The position numbers and the translations under genes are program-made. DNA of 64,000 nt, from contig NZ_JAGQCV010000003.1 of assembly GCF_024346375.1 (NCBI RefSeq), forward strand, positions 1 through 64,000, read 5' to 3'. Position 1 is the first letter of the stretch. Each line of letters begins with the position of its first letter. Under the pieces are notes generated by a model, which was given only the letters and a program-made list of their open reading frames with translations, was not told the DNA's origin and searched no databases. This document shows positions 44,650-53,411 of the stretch, piece after piece. The DNA comes from Synechococcus sp. ATX 2A4. GTDB taxonomy: Bacteria > Cyanobacteriota > Cyanobacteriia > PCC-6307 > Cyanobiaceae.

Positions 44650-45659
44650 AGAAGCTGCTGATCCTGGGTCCACTCCCAGGCCAAGGCCATGCCGGTGGCA
44701 TCGAAACCCAGATCGCACTGCTGGTTCCAGAGTTTCAGCGGCGCGGCTGGGCTGTCAGCACGGTTGAAACCTTTCATCAACCCTGGAGCCTTGGCTTGCT
44801 CTGGCATGCCCTGCGAGAAGGAATCACCAGTGACGCCGTGCTGATCATGGGCCTGGGGGTTAAATCACTGGTGCTTTCCATCCTCACCCGGCGGCCCACG
44901 GTGGTAAGCCATCACACGCACATCAGCAACACCCACAAACTTCGCCTGCTTCGCTGGCTATCCAAGACAGTCAAGGTCAACCTCTTCAACAGCGCCTTCA
45001 TGCAAGCGCGGTTGGCCTGTGCCCTGGGTTCACAGAAGCCTTCCACGGTGTATCCCTGCTACGACGATTCCACCTTTTCGGCAGCGAACGCAGCTTTCAA
45101 TAACCACGCCCAAGGCGCGAAAGGCCGTGATTCGTATGATTTCGGCTTTGTGGGTCGATTGATTCCAGACAAGGGCTTAGAGATTTTTTTGGCAGCCCTT
45201 CGAGAGCTTTCTTCCCCAAAATGATTGAACGTTCTTGTTGTCGGTGATGGCCCACAAAGGCTGCAGCTCATGCAACTCGCCTCCACGCTCCAGCATCATG
45301 TTGAATTCGTCGGCTCGCTTGCTCGCAGCGATGTGGCCCAGCTGATGGCAACAACAAGGTGCCTCGTAGTGCCCTCCCTTTGGCAAGAGCCCTTCGGCAT
45401 TGTTGCACTGGAAGCCTTGGCATCGGGCTGTACGGTGATCGCCTCAAGAATCGGCGGGCTCACCGAGGCCGGTGGCCCCTATGCATCCTATTTCCCCCCC
45501 GGTGATACGAACACTCTTGCCAGTTTGCTGCAGGCGCACCTAGAACCCTGCAAACCAGAGAAGTTGGAATCCAAAACCAGTTACCTTGCACAGTTTTCCA
45601 TTCAACGGGTGGCAGATCACTATCTCGATGCGATTCGCACAGCCATGGAGGATGCATGA
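44646..45659 (+). pseudogene. GT4 glycosyltransferase interrupted by one opal codon
   Basis: A 338-codon GT-B reading frame, broken only by TGA at 45222-45224. The N-terminal part starts KKLLILGPLPGQGHAGGIET and reaches FGFVGRLIPDKGLEIFLAAL before the stop. The same frame then runs LNVLVVGDGPQRLQLMQLAS, then SLWQEPFGIVALEALASGCT with the EX7E motif. The stop sits between the two parts of the donor domain, where a Trp, Arg or Cys codon is expected. GTG 44646 overlaps the polymerase stop and the end overlaps the next gene. The locus has a second gene with the same kind of lesion at 19834. Confidence 0.82.
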
Positions 45660-46927
45660 ATCCGTCCGGCTCAGAGCTTTCCCGGGTGATCCTGATCGGC
45701 CAGTCCTTTGGCCGGGGCCATGCTGCAACCTCGGATCTTTTCACCGAATTGGCCGAATCGCTGGCCAAGCATTCCTATCAAGTGGCCGTGCTGACATCAA
45801 GCCCAGCCGGGCAGCCAAGCTCTACATCTCTCGAACATGGTGTTGTGGTGCACCGGGTTGGCATGCAGCTCCCCGAACGGTTTCAGAACCTAGGGCTCAC
45901 GCTGCCGTTCCTCTGGTTTCAGCTCATGCGCTGGTGCCTGCATGCGCCGCACCACTTTGATCAAGCCATTCTTCTAGATACTCCCTATTTCCTCACCCTT
46001 GGTGGGTTGATTCTCAGGTGGCGCCACGGCACCCGTTTGATCGCCTGGATCATGGACCGTCCCTTGCTGCAGATCAGCCGCCTGAATCCACCCCGCTCTG
46101 TGAAAACACAGCTGGCCATCAGGTTGAACTGGATCCAGAGCCTTCTCTACAGGCAATGTCAGCGGGTTGTGGCGCTGGGGGTCTGCATGAAACGTGGCCT
46201 CATCGCCGACGGCATTCCCGCCGAGCGCATCCGCATCATTCGCACCTGGGCGGAGTCGAGCCTGTTGGATGTGTCAATCAGCCCCACCGAAGCGCGGGAG
46301 AGCTGCCGCTTGCCGCAGGCTTTCACCGTGATGTATTCAGGCTATGCCGGCGCCTGGCACAACTTTCAACCGATTCTTGAAGCCGTACAGGCGCTTGCGT
46401 TCAGGCCCGATCTTCAGTTCCTGTTCTGCGGTGAAGGGCCAGGCATCGAAACAGTCCGCAGGTGGACAGATCTCCATCCGCAGTGCCATGTGATCTTTCG
46501 TCCGCTTGTGCCGGCCAGCCAGCGGCTGGAATCCCTCTGCTGCGGCGACCTGCACCTGGTGGCACTCAAGGCATCGATGGAGGGAACCTGCTGTCCTTCC
46601 AAGCTCAACCCCCTCCTGGGCCTCGCACGCCCCGTGATCGTGGTAGCCCCGCGCAGCACCCAAACCGCCGAGGATGTGATCCATTCAGGAGCCGGGCTCT
46701 GCGCCGAAACCGGCCTCGAACTCATTGAGGCCATCGAAAGGATGATCACCACCCCCTCTTATCCAAGCCCCTTTGCAGAGCTGGCCCGCCAAGCCTTCCA
46801 ACACGCCCATTGCGAAACTGCTGCCATCGCCGAATGGCTGGCATTGCTGAAAGAGGCAGAAACCTCTCATCAGCTCCTCGCCAAAACCCGAATCTCGCCA
46901 CTCAAGAACCGCGATGAGATGCGCTAA
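45656..46927 (+). CDS. Glycosyltransferase family 4, WcaI-like
   Basis: A 423-residue GT-B enzyme like those of the WcaI/WbuB colanic acid and O-antigen group. The start RVILIGQSFGRGHAATSDLF and EHGVVVHRVGMQLP fit the group. The middle has FDQAILLDTPYFLTLGGLIL and TRLIAWIMDRPLLQISRL. The donor half has AFTVMYSGYAGAWHNFQPIL and LVALKASMEGTCCPSKLNPL, with the typical xPSKxx. The gene closes the tightly overlapping run that began at 37700. A hairpin at 46942-46965 follows. Confidence 0.9.
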   Translation: MNPSGSELSRVILIGQSFGRGHAATSDLFTELAESLAKHSYQVAVLTSSPAGQPSSTSLEHGVVVHRVGMQLPERFQNLGLTLPFLWFQLMRWCLHAPHHFDQAILLDTPYFLTLGGLILRWRHGTRLIAWIMDRPLLQISRLNPPRSVKTQLAIRLNWIQSLLYRQCQRVVALGVCMKRGLIADGIPAERIRIIRTWAESSLLDVSISPTEARESCRLPQAFTVMYSGYAGAWHNFQPILEAVQALAFRPDLQFLFCGEGPGIETVRRWTDLHPQCHVIFRPLVPASQRLESLCCGDLHLVALKASMEGTCCPSKLNPLLGLARPVIVVAPRSTQTAEDVIHSGAGLCAETGLELIEAIERMITTPSYPSPFAELARQAFQHAHCETAAIAEWLALLKEAETSHQLLAKTRISPLKNRDEMR

Positions 46928-46941
46928 AGCAACGACTTGCC

Positions 46942-46965
46942 CCCATCTCATCGCGACGAGATGGG
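46942..46965 (+). repeat. Inverted repeat after the glycosyltransferase run
   Basis: CCCATCTC and GAGATGGG flank an 8-nt loop, 14 nt after the stop at 46927. There is no T run. It may partly terminate the operon or stabilise the mRNA. Confidence 0.45.
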
Positions 46966-47004
46966 CAATGTCACGAGGATTCTTGATAGACATAGATCAC
47001 GCCC

Positions 47005-48011
47005 ATGGGCAACTTAACGCCTATTCCTAATTTCATGCACCCAACGAAAGCCGCAACTCGCTTTGAAGAGATCGACGCCATCAAGGGCCTAGCCATCATC
47101 GGCGTCATCATTGCCCATATGTCGTTCACCAGCCGCTTTGATCCTGAAACCATTGCCATCATAAAAGCACTTCAATTACTCTTTGCCTGGTCGGTAATCG
47201 CATTCTTTTACACTTCAGGAGCCTTGGCCAGAGATGCCGCCATCACAAATCTCCCCCAGCTACGCCACTTCGCATCAAGAAGGTTCAAAAGGCTTATCCT
47301 GCCAAGCATTGTTTTTAGCTGCACCTATAACCTCATCCTGATGGCAATGAAGTTGAGCGGGAGGTTTTCCCTGCCTTGGCAGCCACCAGACAGCGCGCTG
47401 GGCCCCTGCAGCTCATCGTGACACCGATTGGCCCGCAGCTTTACTTCTTATACTATTTATTCTTCGTATCAGTTTCAATCGCCATCTTGCAATTGTTATT
47501 CAAGGGCAAACTGTGCGTCTGGATCCTCATTGCAAGCTTTCCGCTTCTCATCGCTCTCTTTGGTGCCCCCGCCAGTGGCTACGGCCCAGATTTTCAACTT
47601 CTCCCCCTTTACATCTTTGCCTACGCAAGTGGTATTTCACTCCAAATTCAGGATCAGCCACTATCGCCAGTCAAGCTTCTTGCGGTGCTGCTTCCAGTTG
47701 CCCTGGCGTTGGCTGTGAGCCAAAGCGGGATCACTTCACTCGTTGCGGCTCCCATGGCCATTCACCTATTCCTCAAGAAGGTTCCATGGATTGCAACTAA
47801 AACCAGGCTGAACTCCCTTGGAATCAAGTCAGCTGGTATTTACGTATGGCACGCCCCGATCGTACTGCCCTTAGCGTCAATTATTACCGTGAAGCTGTTG
47901 GGATCGGGGCCCATTGTGATCATCCCCACGATCGCCATTTCCGTCGCCCTCTCAATCATCCTTTCCCTAGCCACTTGGCGCTTTAAATACTTGCGTGCAT
48001 GGCGATTCTAA
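47005..48011 (+). pseudogene. Acyltransferase-3 membrane protein, split by a frameshift
   Basis: An O-acyltransferase of the OafA/acyltransferase-3 type in two frames. The first part (47005-47421) has EIDAIKGLAIIGVIIAHMSF, the family's first helix with His, and FKRLILPSIVFSCTYNLILM. The second part (from about 47400) has VTPIGPQLYFLYYLFFVSVS and ends AGIYVWHAPIVLPLASIITV and YLRAWRF. Adding one base in the CCCC run at 47403-47406 would restore a single frame of about 335 residues. It is either a recent pseudogene, a phase-variable switch or a sequence error. Such proteins acetylate capsule or O-antigen sugars. Confidence 0.8.
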
Positions 48012-48050
48012 TCATCGTCCGCAACAAGGCCCAGCGATGGCCGTTCACGC

Positions 48051-49253
48051 TTGATCCACCTTCAAGCCACACCTTGTTTTTACAGCCCGTTGCGCGGCAA
48101 TACGATTGCCCCCATCCCGTTCCCTGGTCCTGAAGCCGTTCCCTTGGTTTCCCCTCCGCCCCCATCGTGCCCTCTGCATCTCTCCCACGCGGCATCGGCG
48201 GCAGCAGATGGGGGCATCGCCACGATGGTGGCGGAGCTGAGCCAGGCCCAGCAGCGTGTGGGCCTGGCGGTGGGCTGGCAAACCGCTGCGGCGCTGCCCA
48301 GCTGGCGCCGGGACCAGCTGCTGCTGCAGGCGGTGCGCCAGCGCCAGCCTGGCCTGGTTCATGTCCATGGCCTCTGGCGTTCTCCCACCCGCATCGCACC
48401 GGCGCTGGCCGCCGCGGGTGTGCCTGTGGTGATCGCGCCCCACGGCATGCTTGATCCCTGGGCAATGGCCAACAGCCGCTGGAAAAAGCGGCTCGTCTGG
48501 TCGCTGTGGGAACGGCGGGCGGTGGCGGCGGCCGGTTGCCTGCAGGCGCTCTGCGCTGCCGAGGTGGAGGCCATCCGGGCGCTGGGCTTCAGCGGGCCGG
48601 TGGCCCTGATTCCCAATGGGGTGCACGCACCGGCGCCGCACCAGATCGCTGCCGCGCCGCCCTGGGCCGGGCGCATTCCAGCGGAAGACAAGGTGTTGCT
48701 GTTTCTCGGACGGTTCCATCCCAAAAAGGGGCTGGCTCCGCTTGTGGAAGCCTGGAGCCGGTTGGCGGCGTCGGCCGCCGCCGCTGGCTGGTGGCTGGTG
48801 GTGGTGGGCCATGGCGATGCAGGCGCCCTGCAGGCCCGGATCAACCGCGAGCGGCTCGCCCGGGTTCTGGTGTTGGGCCCCTGCTTCGGCGGCGAAAAAG
48901 ACGCCTGCCTTGCCGGCGCCACGGCGTTCGTGCTGCCCAGCTTCAGTGAAGGTCTACCGATGGCAGCACTGGAAGCGATGAGCTGGTCCCTGCCCTGTCT
49001 GCTGTCGCCAGCCTGCAATTTGCCCCAGGCCTTCACAGCAGGTGCCGCCCTGTCCGTCACCCCGTCGGCCAGCGCCCTCAGCGGGCCGTTGCGGGCCTTG
49101 ATGGCCATGGACGGATCTGAGCGGCGCCAGATGGGTGCGGCCGGCAGGCGGCTGGTTCAGCAGCACTACAGCTGGCCGCAGGCGGCCGAAGCCACCGCCG
49201 CGCTTTACCGCTGGCTGATGGGGGAGGGTCCCCGTCCTGTCAGCCTCCTCTGA
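48051..49253 (+). CDS. Glycosyltransferase family 4
   Basis: A GT-B enzyme of up to 400 residues. LHLSHAASAAADGGIATMVA near residue 43 is the acceptor-side glycine loop. LVHVHGLWRSPTRIAPALAA and VVIAPHGMLDPWAMANSRWK are typical of the WcaI/PslI-like GT4 group. The donor side has KVLLFLGRFHPKKGLAPLVE and LPSFSEGLPMAALEAMSWSL with EX7E. The first 40 codons are not conserved, so a later start is likely and TTG 48051 is only the longest. It starts the third high-GC block of the locus. Confidence 0.88.
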   Translation: MIHLQATPCFYSPLRGNTIAPIPFPGPEAVPLVSPPPPSCPLHLSHAASAAADGGIATMVAELSQAQQRVGLAVGWQTAAALPSWRRDQLLLQAVRQRQPGLVHVHGLWRSPTRIAPALAAAGVPVVIAPHGMLDPWAMANSRWKKRLVWSLWERRAVAAAGCLQALCAAEVEAIRALGFSGPVALIPNGVHAPAPHQIAAAPPWAGRIPAEDKVLLFLGRFHPKKGLAPLVEAWSRLAASAAAAGWWLVVVGHGDAGALQARINRERLARVLVLGPCFGGEKDACLAGATAFVLPSFSEGLPMAALEAMSWSLPCLLSPACNLPQAFTAGAALSVTPSASALSGPLRALMAMDGSERRQMGAAGRRLVQQHYSWPQAAEATAALYRWLMGEGPRPVSLL

Positions 49254-49287
49254 ACCGCGCCCTGCCGCCCCCACCGTGCCCCGCTCG

Positions 49288-49842
49288 ATGGCCACTCCTG
49301 CCCCCATCCAGAACCTGGGCGGTTACCAGCTGCCACCGGGCTGGAGCCCGGGCGCTCCCCGTGGCCTGCAGGTGCTGTGGATGCTGTTGGGGCAACCGCT
49401 GCTGGGCTCCGAACTGCCCGGCACGGGCTGGCGCAAGGCGTTGCTGCGCGGCTTCGGTGCCCGCATCGGTGCGGGCGGCCGCCTCAAGCCGCGGCTGCGG
49501 GTGAAGTTTCCCTGGCGGCTGGCGGTGGGGGAACACTGCTGGCTGGGGGAGGCGGTCTGGATCGACAACCTGGCGCCGGTCACGATCGGCGACCGGGTGT
49601 GCCTCTCCCAGGGGGCCTACCTCTGCACCGGCAACCACGATTTCCGCTCCCCCGGCTTTGACCTGCAGCTCGGGGCGATCACGATCGGCGCCGACGCCTG
49701 GATCGCCGCCCAGGCGGTGCTGGCGCCCGGCACCGAGGTGCAGGAGCGGGCGGTGGTGGGGCTCGGGGCCGTGGCCTCCGGCACGGTGGCCGCCGGCACG
49801 ATCGTGCGCGGCAACCCGGCGGTAGCGGTGGCCCAGCGCTGA
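49288..49842 (+). CDS. WcaF-like hexapeptide acetyltransferase
   Basis: A 184-residue left-handed beta-helix O-acetyltransferase similar to WcaF of colanic acid synthesis. NLGGYQLPPGWSPGAPRGLQ is the family opening. KPRLRVKFPWRLAVGEHCWL and YLCTGNHDFRSPGFDL (catalytic His) follow. The end VRGNPAVAVAQR closes the coil. ATG 49288 is chosen; GTG 49276 is an alternative. Its stop overlaps the next start as TGATG, so translation is coupled to the GT2 gene. Confidence 0.9.
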   Translation: MATPAPIQNLGGYQLPPGWSPGAPRGLQVLWMLLGQPLLGSELPGTGWRKALLRGFGARIGAGGRLKPRLRVKFPWRLAVGEHCWLGEAVWIDNLAPVTIGDRVCLSQGAYLCTGNHDFRSPGFDLQLGAITIGADAWIAAQAVLAPGTEVQERAVVGLGAVASGTVAAGTIVRGNPAVAVAQR

Positions 49843-50672
49843 TGGGGGCCCCGTCCGCTCCGCTGATGGCGCCCGCCCCCGCCGCGCTGCTGCTGGTCGT
49901 GCCCACGCTCGACTCCCACCTCCTGCTGCCGCGGCTGGTGGAATCCCTGCAGCGCCAGAGCCTGCAGGCGTGGCAGGTGCTGTTCATCGACGGCCCCTCG
50001 GCGCCGCCCCACCGCGCTTACCTGCAGGAGCTCTGCGCCGCCGATCGCCGCTTCCGCTGGGTGCGGCAGCACGGCGATCAGCCGGGCATCTTCGGGGCCA
50101 TGAACCAGGGCTTCAGCGCCGCCCAGCCGGGCCAATGGCTGCTGTTCTGGGGCAGCGACGACTGGGCCGCCGGCCCCGATGTGCTGGAGCAGGCCCTGGC
50201 GGCGATCGCCGCCGCACCGCAACCGCCGGATCTGGTGGTCTGCGCCGGGCGCTACGCCACGCTGCCACCGGTTCTGCCGCCCGCTGGCGCTCCCCAGCTG
50301 GGGCGCCGCACCGCCTTTCGCTGGCGGCACAATTTCCGCCGTTCCCTGTTCCTGGGCTCCACCCCGCCCCACCAGGCCACCTGGATCGGCCCCGGGGCCC
50401 GGCGCCGGTTGGCCCGCTATGCGGAGGGCTTCCGCCTCGCCGCCGACCTCGACTACTTCCTGCAGCTGTCGCGCTTCAACGACCTGGCGGTGTTGCCCCT
50501 GCCACTGGAACTGGTGCACATGGCCACAGACGGCGTGAGCGGCGTGCAGCACCGCCGCCGCCTGCAGGAGGTGCGCCGCGCCTATCGCCGTGCCTTCGGC
50601 CTGTGGTGGTGGGCCCCCTTTCTGCTGCGCTATCTGCAACGGCTGCAAAGTGTGGCCAGGGCCGCCGGCTGA
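49842..50672 (+). CDS. Glycosyltransferase family 2, WcaA-like
   Basis: A 276-residue GT-A enzyme. LLLVVPTLDSHLLLPRLVES is the first strand and helix, VLFIDGPSAPPHRAYLQEL the Asp region, and LLFWGSDDWAAGPDVLEQAL the metal-binding motif. LGSTPPHQATWIGPGARRRL and FRLAADLDYFLQLSRF match the acceptor block of WcaA-type enzymes. The partner genes (acetyltransferase before, WbpV-like reductase after) point to surface glycan synthesis. The sugar transferred is not predictable. Confidence 0.9.
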   Translation: MGAPSAPLMAPAPAALLLVVPTLDSHLLLPRLVESLQRQSLQAWQVLFIDGPSAPPHRAYLQELCAADRRFRWVRQHGDQPGIFGAMNQGFSAAQPGQWLLFWGSDDWAAGPDVLEQALAAIAAAPQPPDLVVCAGRYATLPPVLPPAGAPQLGRRTAFRWRHNFRRSLFLGSTPPHQATWIGPGARRRLARYAEGFRLAADLDYFLQLSRFNDLAVLPLPLELVHMATDGVSGVQHRRRLQEVRRAYRRAFGLWWWAPFLLRYLQRLQSVARAAG

Positions 50673-51644
50673 ATGAACCCCGCCATCCGCACACCGCGAG
50701 ATGAACACCGCCAGATGAACACCACCGCTGCCACCACCCGGATCGTGCTGTTCGGCGCCACCACGCCCAGCGGCGACGCCTTGCTGCAGCAGAGCCTTAA
50801 TGACCCATCACTCGAGCTGGTGGTGGCGGGCCGGCGGCCACAGCTCAACCGCCCCGGTGTGCCATTTGTGCCCTGCGACCTGCGCCAGCCGCTGCAGTGG
50901 CCAGATCCGAAGGGGGAGGGGGGGGAAACGCCCCAGGTGTGGCTGAGCTTCGCGCCGATCTGGGAGCTGGCGCCCTTTCTGGCGGCCCTGGCGGCGGCGC
51001 GGCCGGCCGCCCTGGCCGCCGTGCGCGGCGTGGTGGCCTGCTCCTCCTCCTCGGTGATCACCAAGCGCTTTGCCACCAACAGCTTCGATCAGGCGCTGGT
51101 GCGGCGGCTGCGGGAGGCGGAGGAGCTGCTGGAGCGCAGTTGCAGCGCCCTTGGCCTCACCAATGTGGTGCTGGCCCCCACCCTCATCTATGGCGCCAGC
51201 GGCAGCTACGGCGACCGCAACCTCAGCCGCCTGTCCCGGCTGATGCAGCGCCTGCCCCTGCTGCCGGTGCCGGCGCTCACCGGTCTGCGACAACCGCTGC
51301 ACTGCAGCCAGCTGGCGGCGGTGACCCTGAGCCTGGCCCGGCGGCTGGCCGCCCCGAGCCCGAGCCTGCAGCCCCCGCTGCCCCGGCAGCTGGCGGTGGG
51401 GGGCGACGACACCCTCAGCTACGGCGCCATGCTGGAGCGGCTACGGCACACCAATGGCGGCGGCGCTCTGCTGCCCCTGCCGCCACGGCTCTTCTATGCG
51501 CTGGCGGCACCCTTGCTGATGCTGAACCCCAAGCAATTTGAAGCAGTTTTGAGGATGGGCGCCGATCTGGCGGGATTCACGCCCGCACACCAGCTGCTGG
51601 GGGGCGAGCCCCAGCCGTTTCCGCTGCTGCCGCTGGCCCGATGA
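50673..51644 (+). CDS. NAD-dependent sugar reductase/epimerase, WbpV-like
   Basis: An extended short-chain dehydrogenase of up to 323 residues. RIVLFGATTPSGDALLQQSL is the NAD-binding fold. The blocks VVACSSSSVITKRF, REAEELLERSCSALGLT and APTLIYGASGSYGDRNLSRL then LTGLRQPLH match WbpV/WbpK proteins that reduce UDP-4-keto-6-deoxy-GlcNAc. I infer a UDP-QuiNAc or UDP-FucNAc product because WbpM- and WbpL-like genes are close by. ATG 50715 is a shorter start. The stop overlaps the next start in ATGA. Confidence 0.85.
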   Translation: MNPAIRTPRDEHRQMNTTAATTRIVLFGATTPSGDALLQQSLNDPSLELVVAGRRPQLNRPGVPFVPCDLRQPLQWPDPKGEGGETPQVWLSFAPIWELAPFLAALAAARPAALAAVRGVVACSSSSVITKRFATNSFDQALVRRLREAEELLERSCSALGLTNVVLAPTLIYGASGSYGDRNLSRLSRLMQRLPLLPVPALTGLRQPLHCSQLAAVTLSLARRLAAPSPSLQPPLPRQLAVGGDDTLSYGAMLERLRHTNGGGALLPLPPRLFYALAAPLLMLNPKQFEAVLRMGADLAGFTPAHQLLGGEPQPFPLLPLAR

Positions 51645-52237
51645 GGCCTCCCCGCCGGCAGCGGCGCGGCTGGCGTGTGGGGCTGCTCACACTGGGGGCC
51701 GCGGTGCTCTGGTGGCAATGGCCCTGGCTGCGGCCGGCGCTGCTGCCGGCCCGTGGCGACGCCGCAATCGCGGTGCTGGCCGAAGATCCGGTGCGGCTGG
51801 AGCACGCGCTCGATCTGTGGGAGCAGCGGCCAGGCACCTGGTTGGTGATCCTGGCGTCGACAGCCCTGCACGACGCGGCCCGGCGCCAGCTGCAGGCCCG
51901 CCGGCCCGAGCCCGCTGCCCTGCGGCGGGTGGTGAAGATTCCCGATGGCCTCGATACGGTGGGGCAGATGATCGCCCTGCATGCCTGGACCCGCCGCCAA
52001 CCGGTGCGGGAGCTCACCCTGGTGACGGGCGAGGAGCACCTTCCCCGGGCCCGGGCGCTCGCCGCCATCCCGCTGGGGGCAGCAGGGATCGCCGTCTCCG
52101 GCTCGGCGGCGCGCACAGGAGGATTCCGGGAAGATCCCATGCGCCGCTGGCGCGATGTGGCGCGGCTGCAGCTCTGGCGGGCCAGCGGCTGGGATGGGCG
52201 CACCGGCGGCCCCAACTGGGCGGAGCCTGCCCGATGA
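51641..52237 (+). CDS. YdcF/SanA-like DUF218 membrane-anchored protein
   Basis: A 198-residue protein with one N-terminal membrane helix (LLTLGAAVLWWQWPWL) and a soluble domain of the DUF218 (YdcF/ElyC/SanA) type. GDAAIAVLAEDPVRLEHALDLW is the early strand. DGLDTVGQMIALHAWTRR and ELTLVTGEEHLPRARALAAI fit the conserved Thr/Glu core. It is coupled by 4-nt overlaps between the WbpV-like and WbpL-like genes. The family has links to envelope glycan and lipid-carrier metabolism but no agreed reaction. The active-site motifs look weaker than usual. Confidence 0.72.
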   Translation: MRPPRRQRRGWRVGLLTLGAAVLWWQWPWLRPALLPARGDAAIAVLAEDPVRLEHALDLWEQRPGTWLVILASTALHDAARRQLQARRPEPAALRRVVKIPDGLDTVGQMIALHAWTRRQPVRELTLVTGEEHLPRARALAAIPLGAAGIAVSGSAARTGGFREDPMRRWRDVARLQLWRASGWDGRTGGPNWAEPAR

Positions 52238-53169
52238 CGTCAGCAGCAGCGCCCATCGCCCTGGCGTTGGTGGCGGCCCTGCTCACCGCTCTGTTCACCG
52301 GGGCATTGATCCCGCTGCTGCGGCGCCGCCTGCTCGATCACCCCAACGCGCGCAGTTCCCATGCCACGCCCACCCCCCGGGGCGGTGGGCTGGCCTTCGT
52401 GCTGGTGGCCACGGCCTTGGCCGCCGCCAGCGGCGCGCTGTTGCCGCTGCTGTGCCTGCCGCTGGCCCTGGTGGGCATGCTCGACGACCGGCACAACCTG
52501 CCGGCCGGCCTGCGCTACGGGGTGCAGGCCGGCACCGCTGTGGCCCTGGTGGCGCTCGCGCCCCTGCAGCTGGCCTGGTGGCTGTGGCCGCTGGCGCTGG
52601 TGGCGGTCACCGCCGTGATCAATTTTGTGAACTTCACCGATGGGCTCGATGGCCTGGTGGCCGGTTGCCTGGCGGTGCTGCTGGCCGTGGCGGCTGTGCA
52701 GCTGCAGGCCGGCTGGCTGTGGGCGGTGGTGGGCGCGCTGCTGGGCTTCCTGGTGTGGAACTGGAGCCCGGCGCGGGTGTTCATGGGGGATGTGGGCAGC
52801 ACCTGGCTGGGGGCGATCTACGCCGCAGCGGTGCTGCAGGCCCCCACGCCTTCGGCGCTGCTGGGGCTGCTGCTGGTGGGCTTTCCCCTGCTGGGCGATG
52901 CCTGCAGCTGCGTGCTGCGCCGGCTGCACGCGCGGCAACCGATCTTTCAGGCGCATCGCCTGCACCTGTATCAGCGCCTGCAGAGGGCCGGCTGGCCCCA
53001 TGGCCGGGTGAGCGGCCTCTACGTGGGCGTCACGGCGGTGCTCGGTGTGGCCTGGTTGGTGGGGGGGTTGCTGCCGCTGCTGGCGTTGGTGGCACTGAGT
53101 GCCGCCGCCGGCCTGTGGCTGGATCAGCGGGTGGCGGCTCCCTTCCGCGCTGAAACGCGCCAGGAATGA
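52234..53169 (+). CDS. MraY/WecA-type sugar-1-phosphate transferase, WbpL-like
   Basis: A 311-residue polytopic enzyme that starts glycan repeat units by moving a sugar-1-phosphate from UDP-sugar to undecaprenyl phosphate. About ten helices are visible. The catalytic acidic motifs are MLDDRHNLPAG, NFVNFTDGLDGLVAG and VFMGDVGSTWLGAIYAA. The cytoplasmic HRLHLYQRL near the C-terminus replaces the classic HxH motif and is of the WbpL kind. ATG 52234 overlaps the previous stop. The paired WbpV-like gene suggests QuiNAc- or FucNAc-1-phosphate as substrate. Confidence 0.92.
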   Translation: MTSAAAPIALALVAALLTALFTGALIPLLRRRLLDHPNARSSHATPTPRGGGLAFVLVATALAAASGALLPLLCLPLALVGMLDDRHNLPAGLRYGVQAGTAVALVALAPLQLAWWLWPLALVAVTAVINFVNFTDGLDGLVAGCLAVLLAVAAVQLQAGWLWAVVGALLGFLVWNWSPARVFMGDVGSTWLGAIYAAAVLQAPTPSALLGLLLVGFPLLGDACSCVLRRLHARQPIFQAHRLHLYQRLQRAGWPHGRVSGLYVGVTAVLGVAWLVGGLLPLLALVALSAAAGLWLDQRVAAPFRAETRQE

Positions 53170-53297
53170 GCTAGGTTTTGCGGATCTCATGCATTTCCCA
53201 GTCTTCTTTCAGGCGTTTCCGGGTTTTTTCACCAGATCCGCCCCGATCCGCTTGACAGGGCCAGCGGGCGCGGCCTTGGGGGGTCTGCATTGCTGAA

Positions 53298-53309
53298 CTC
53301 CTATAGGAG
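53298..53309. promoter_or_regulatory. 12-bp palindrome upstream of the WbpM-like gene
   Basis: CTCCTATAGGAG is a perfect palindrome in the 242-nt gap before the WbpM-like start. It could be a -10 region or a protein-binding site; no clear -35 box at the right spacing was found. An AGGAG inside it also precedes a tiny ATG frame. Confidence 0.3.
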
Positions 53310-53411
53310 AATGCCGATGGTCCGCCATTGAGTGTTTTCACGGAACAAACCCAGGTCCGTCCCGTTCCGACCTGACCCTGCCCCACCGTCTCCATTCGTC
53401 GCCAGCTTCCC

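Noticed and set aside
45222-45224. Selenocysteine at the TGA in the GT4 gene
   Set aside because: No SECIS-like hairpin was evident directly after the codon and the position in a GT4 donor domain has no role for selenocysteine.
53311-53331. Tiny leader peptide with AGGAG before the WbpM-like gene
   Set aside because: Only six codons, the AGGAG is one base from the first ATG, and no attenuator-like alternative hairpins were found. Too little to support a leader.
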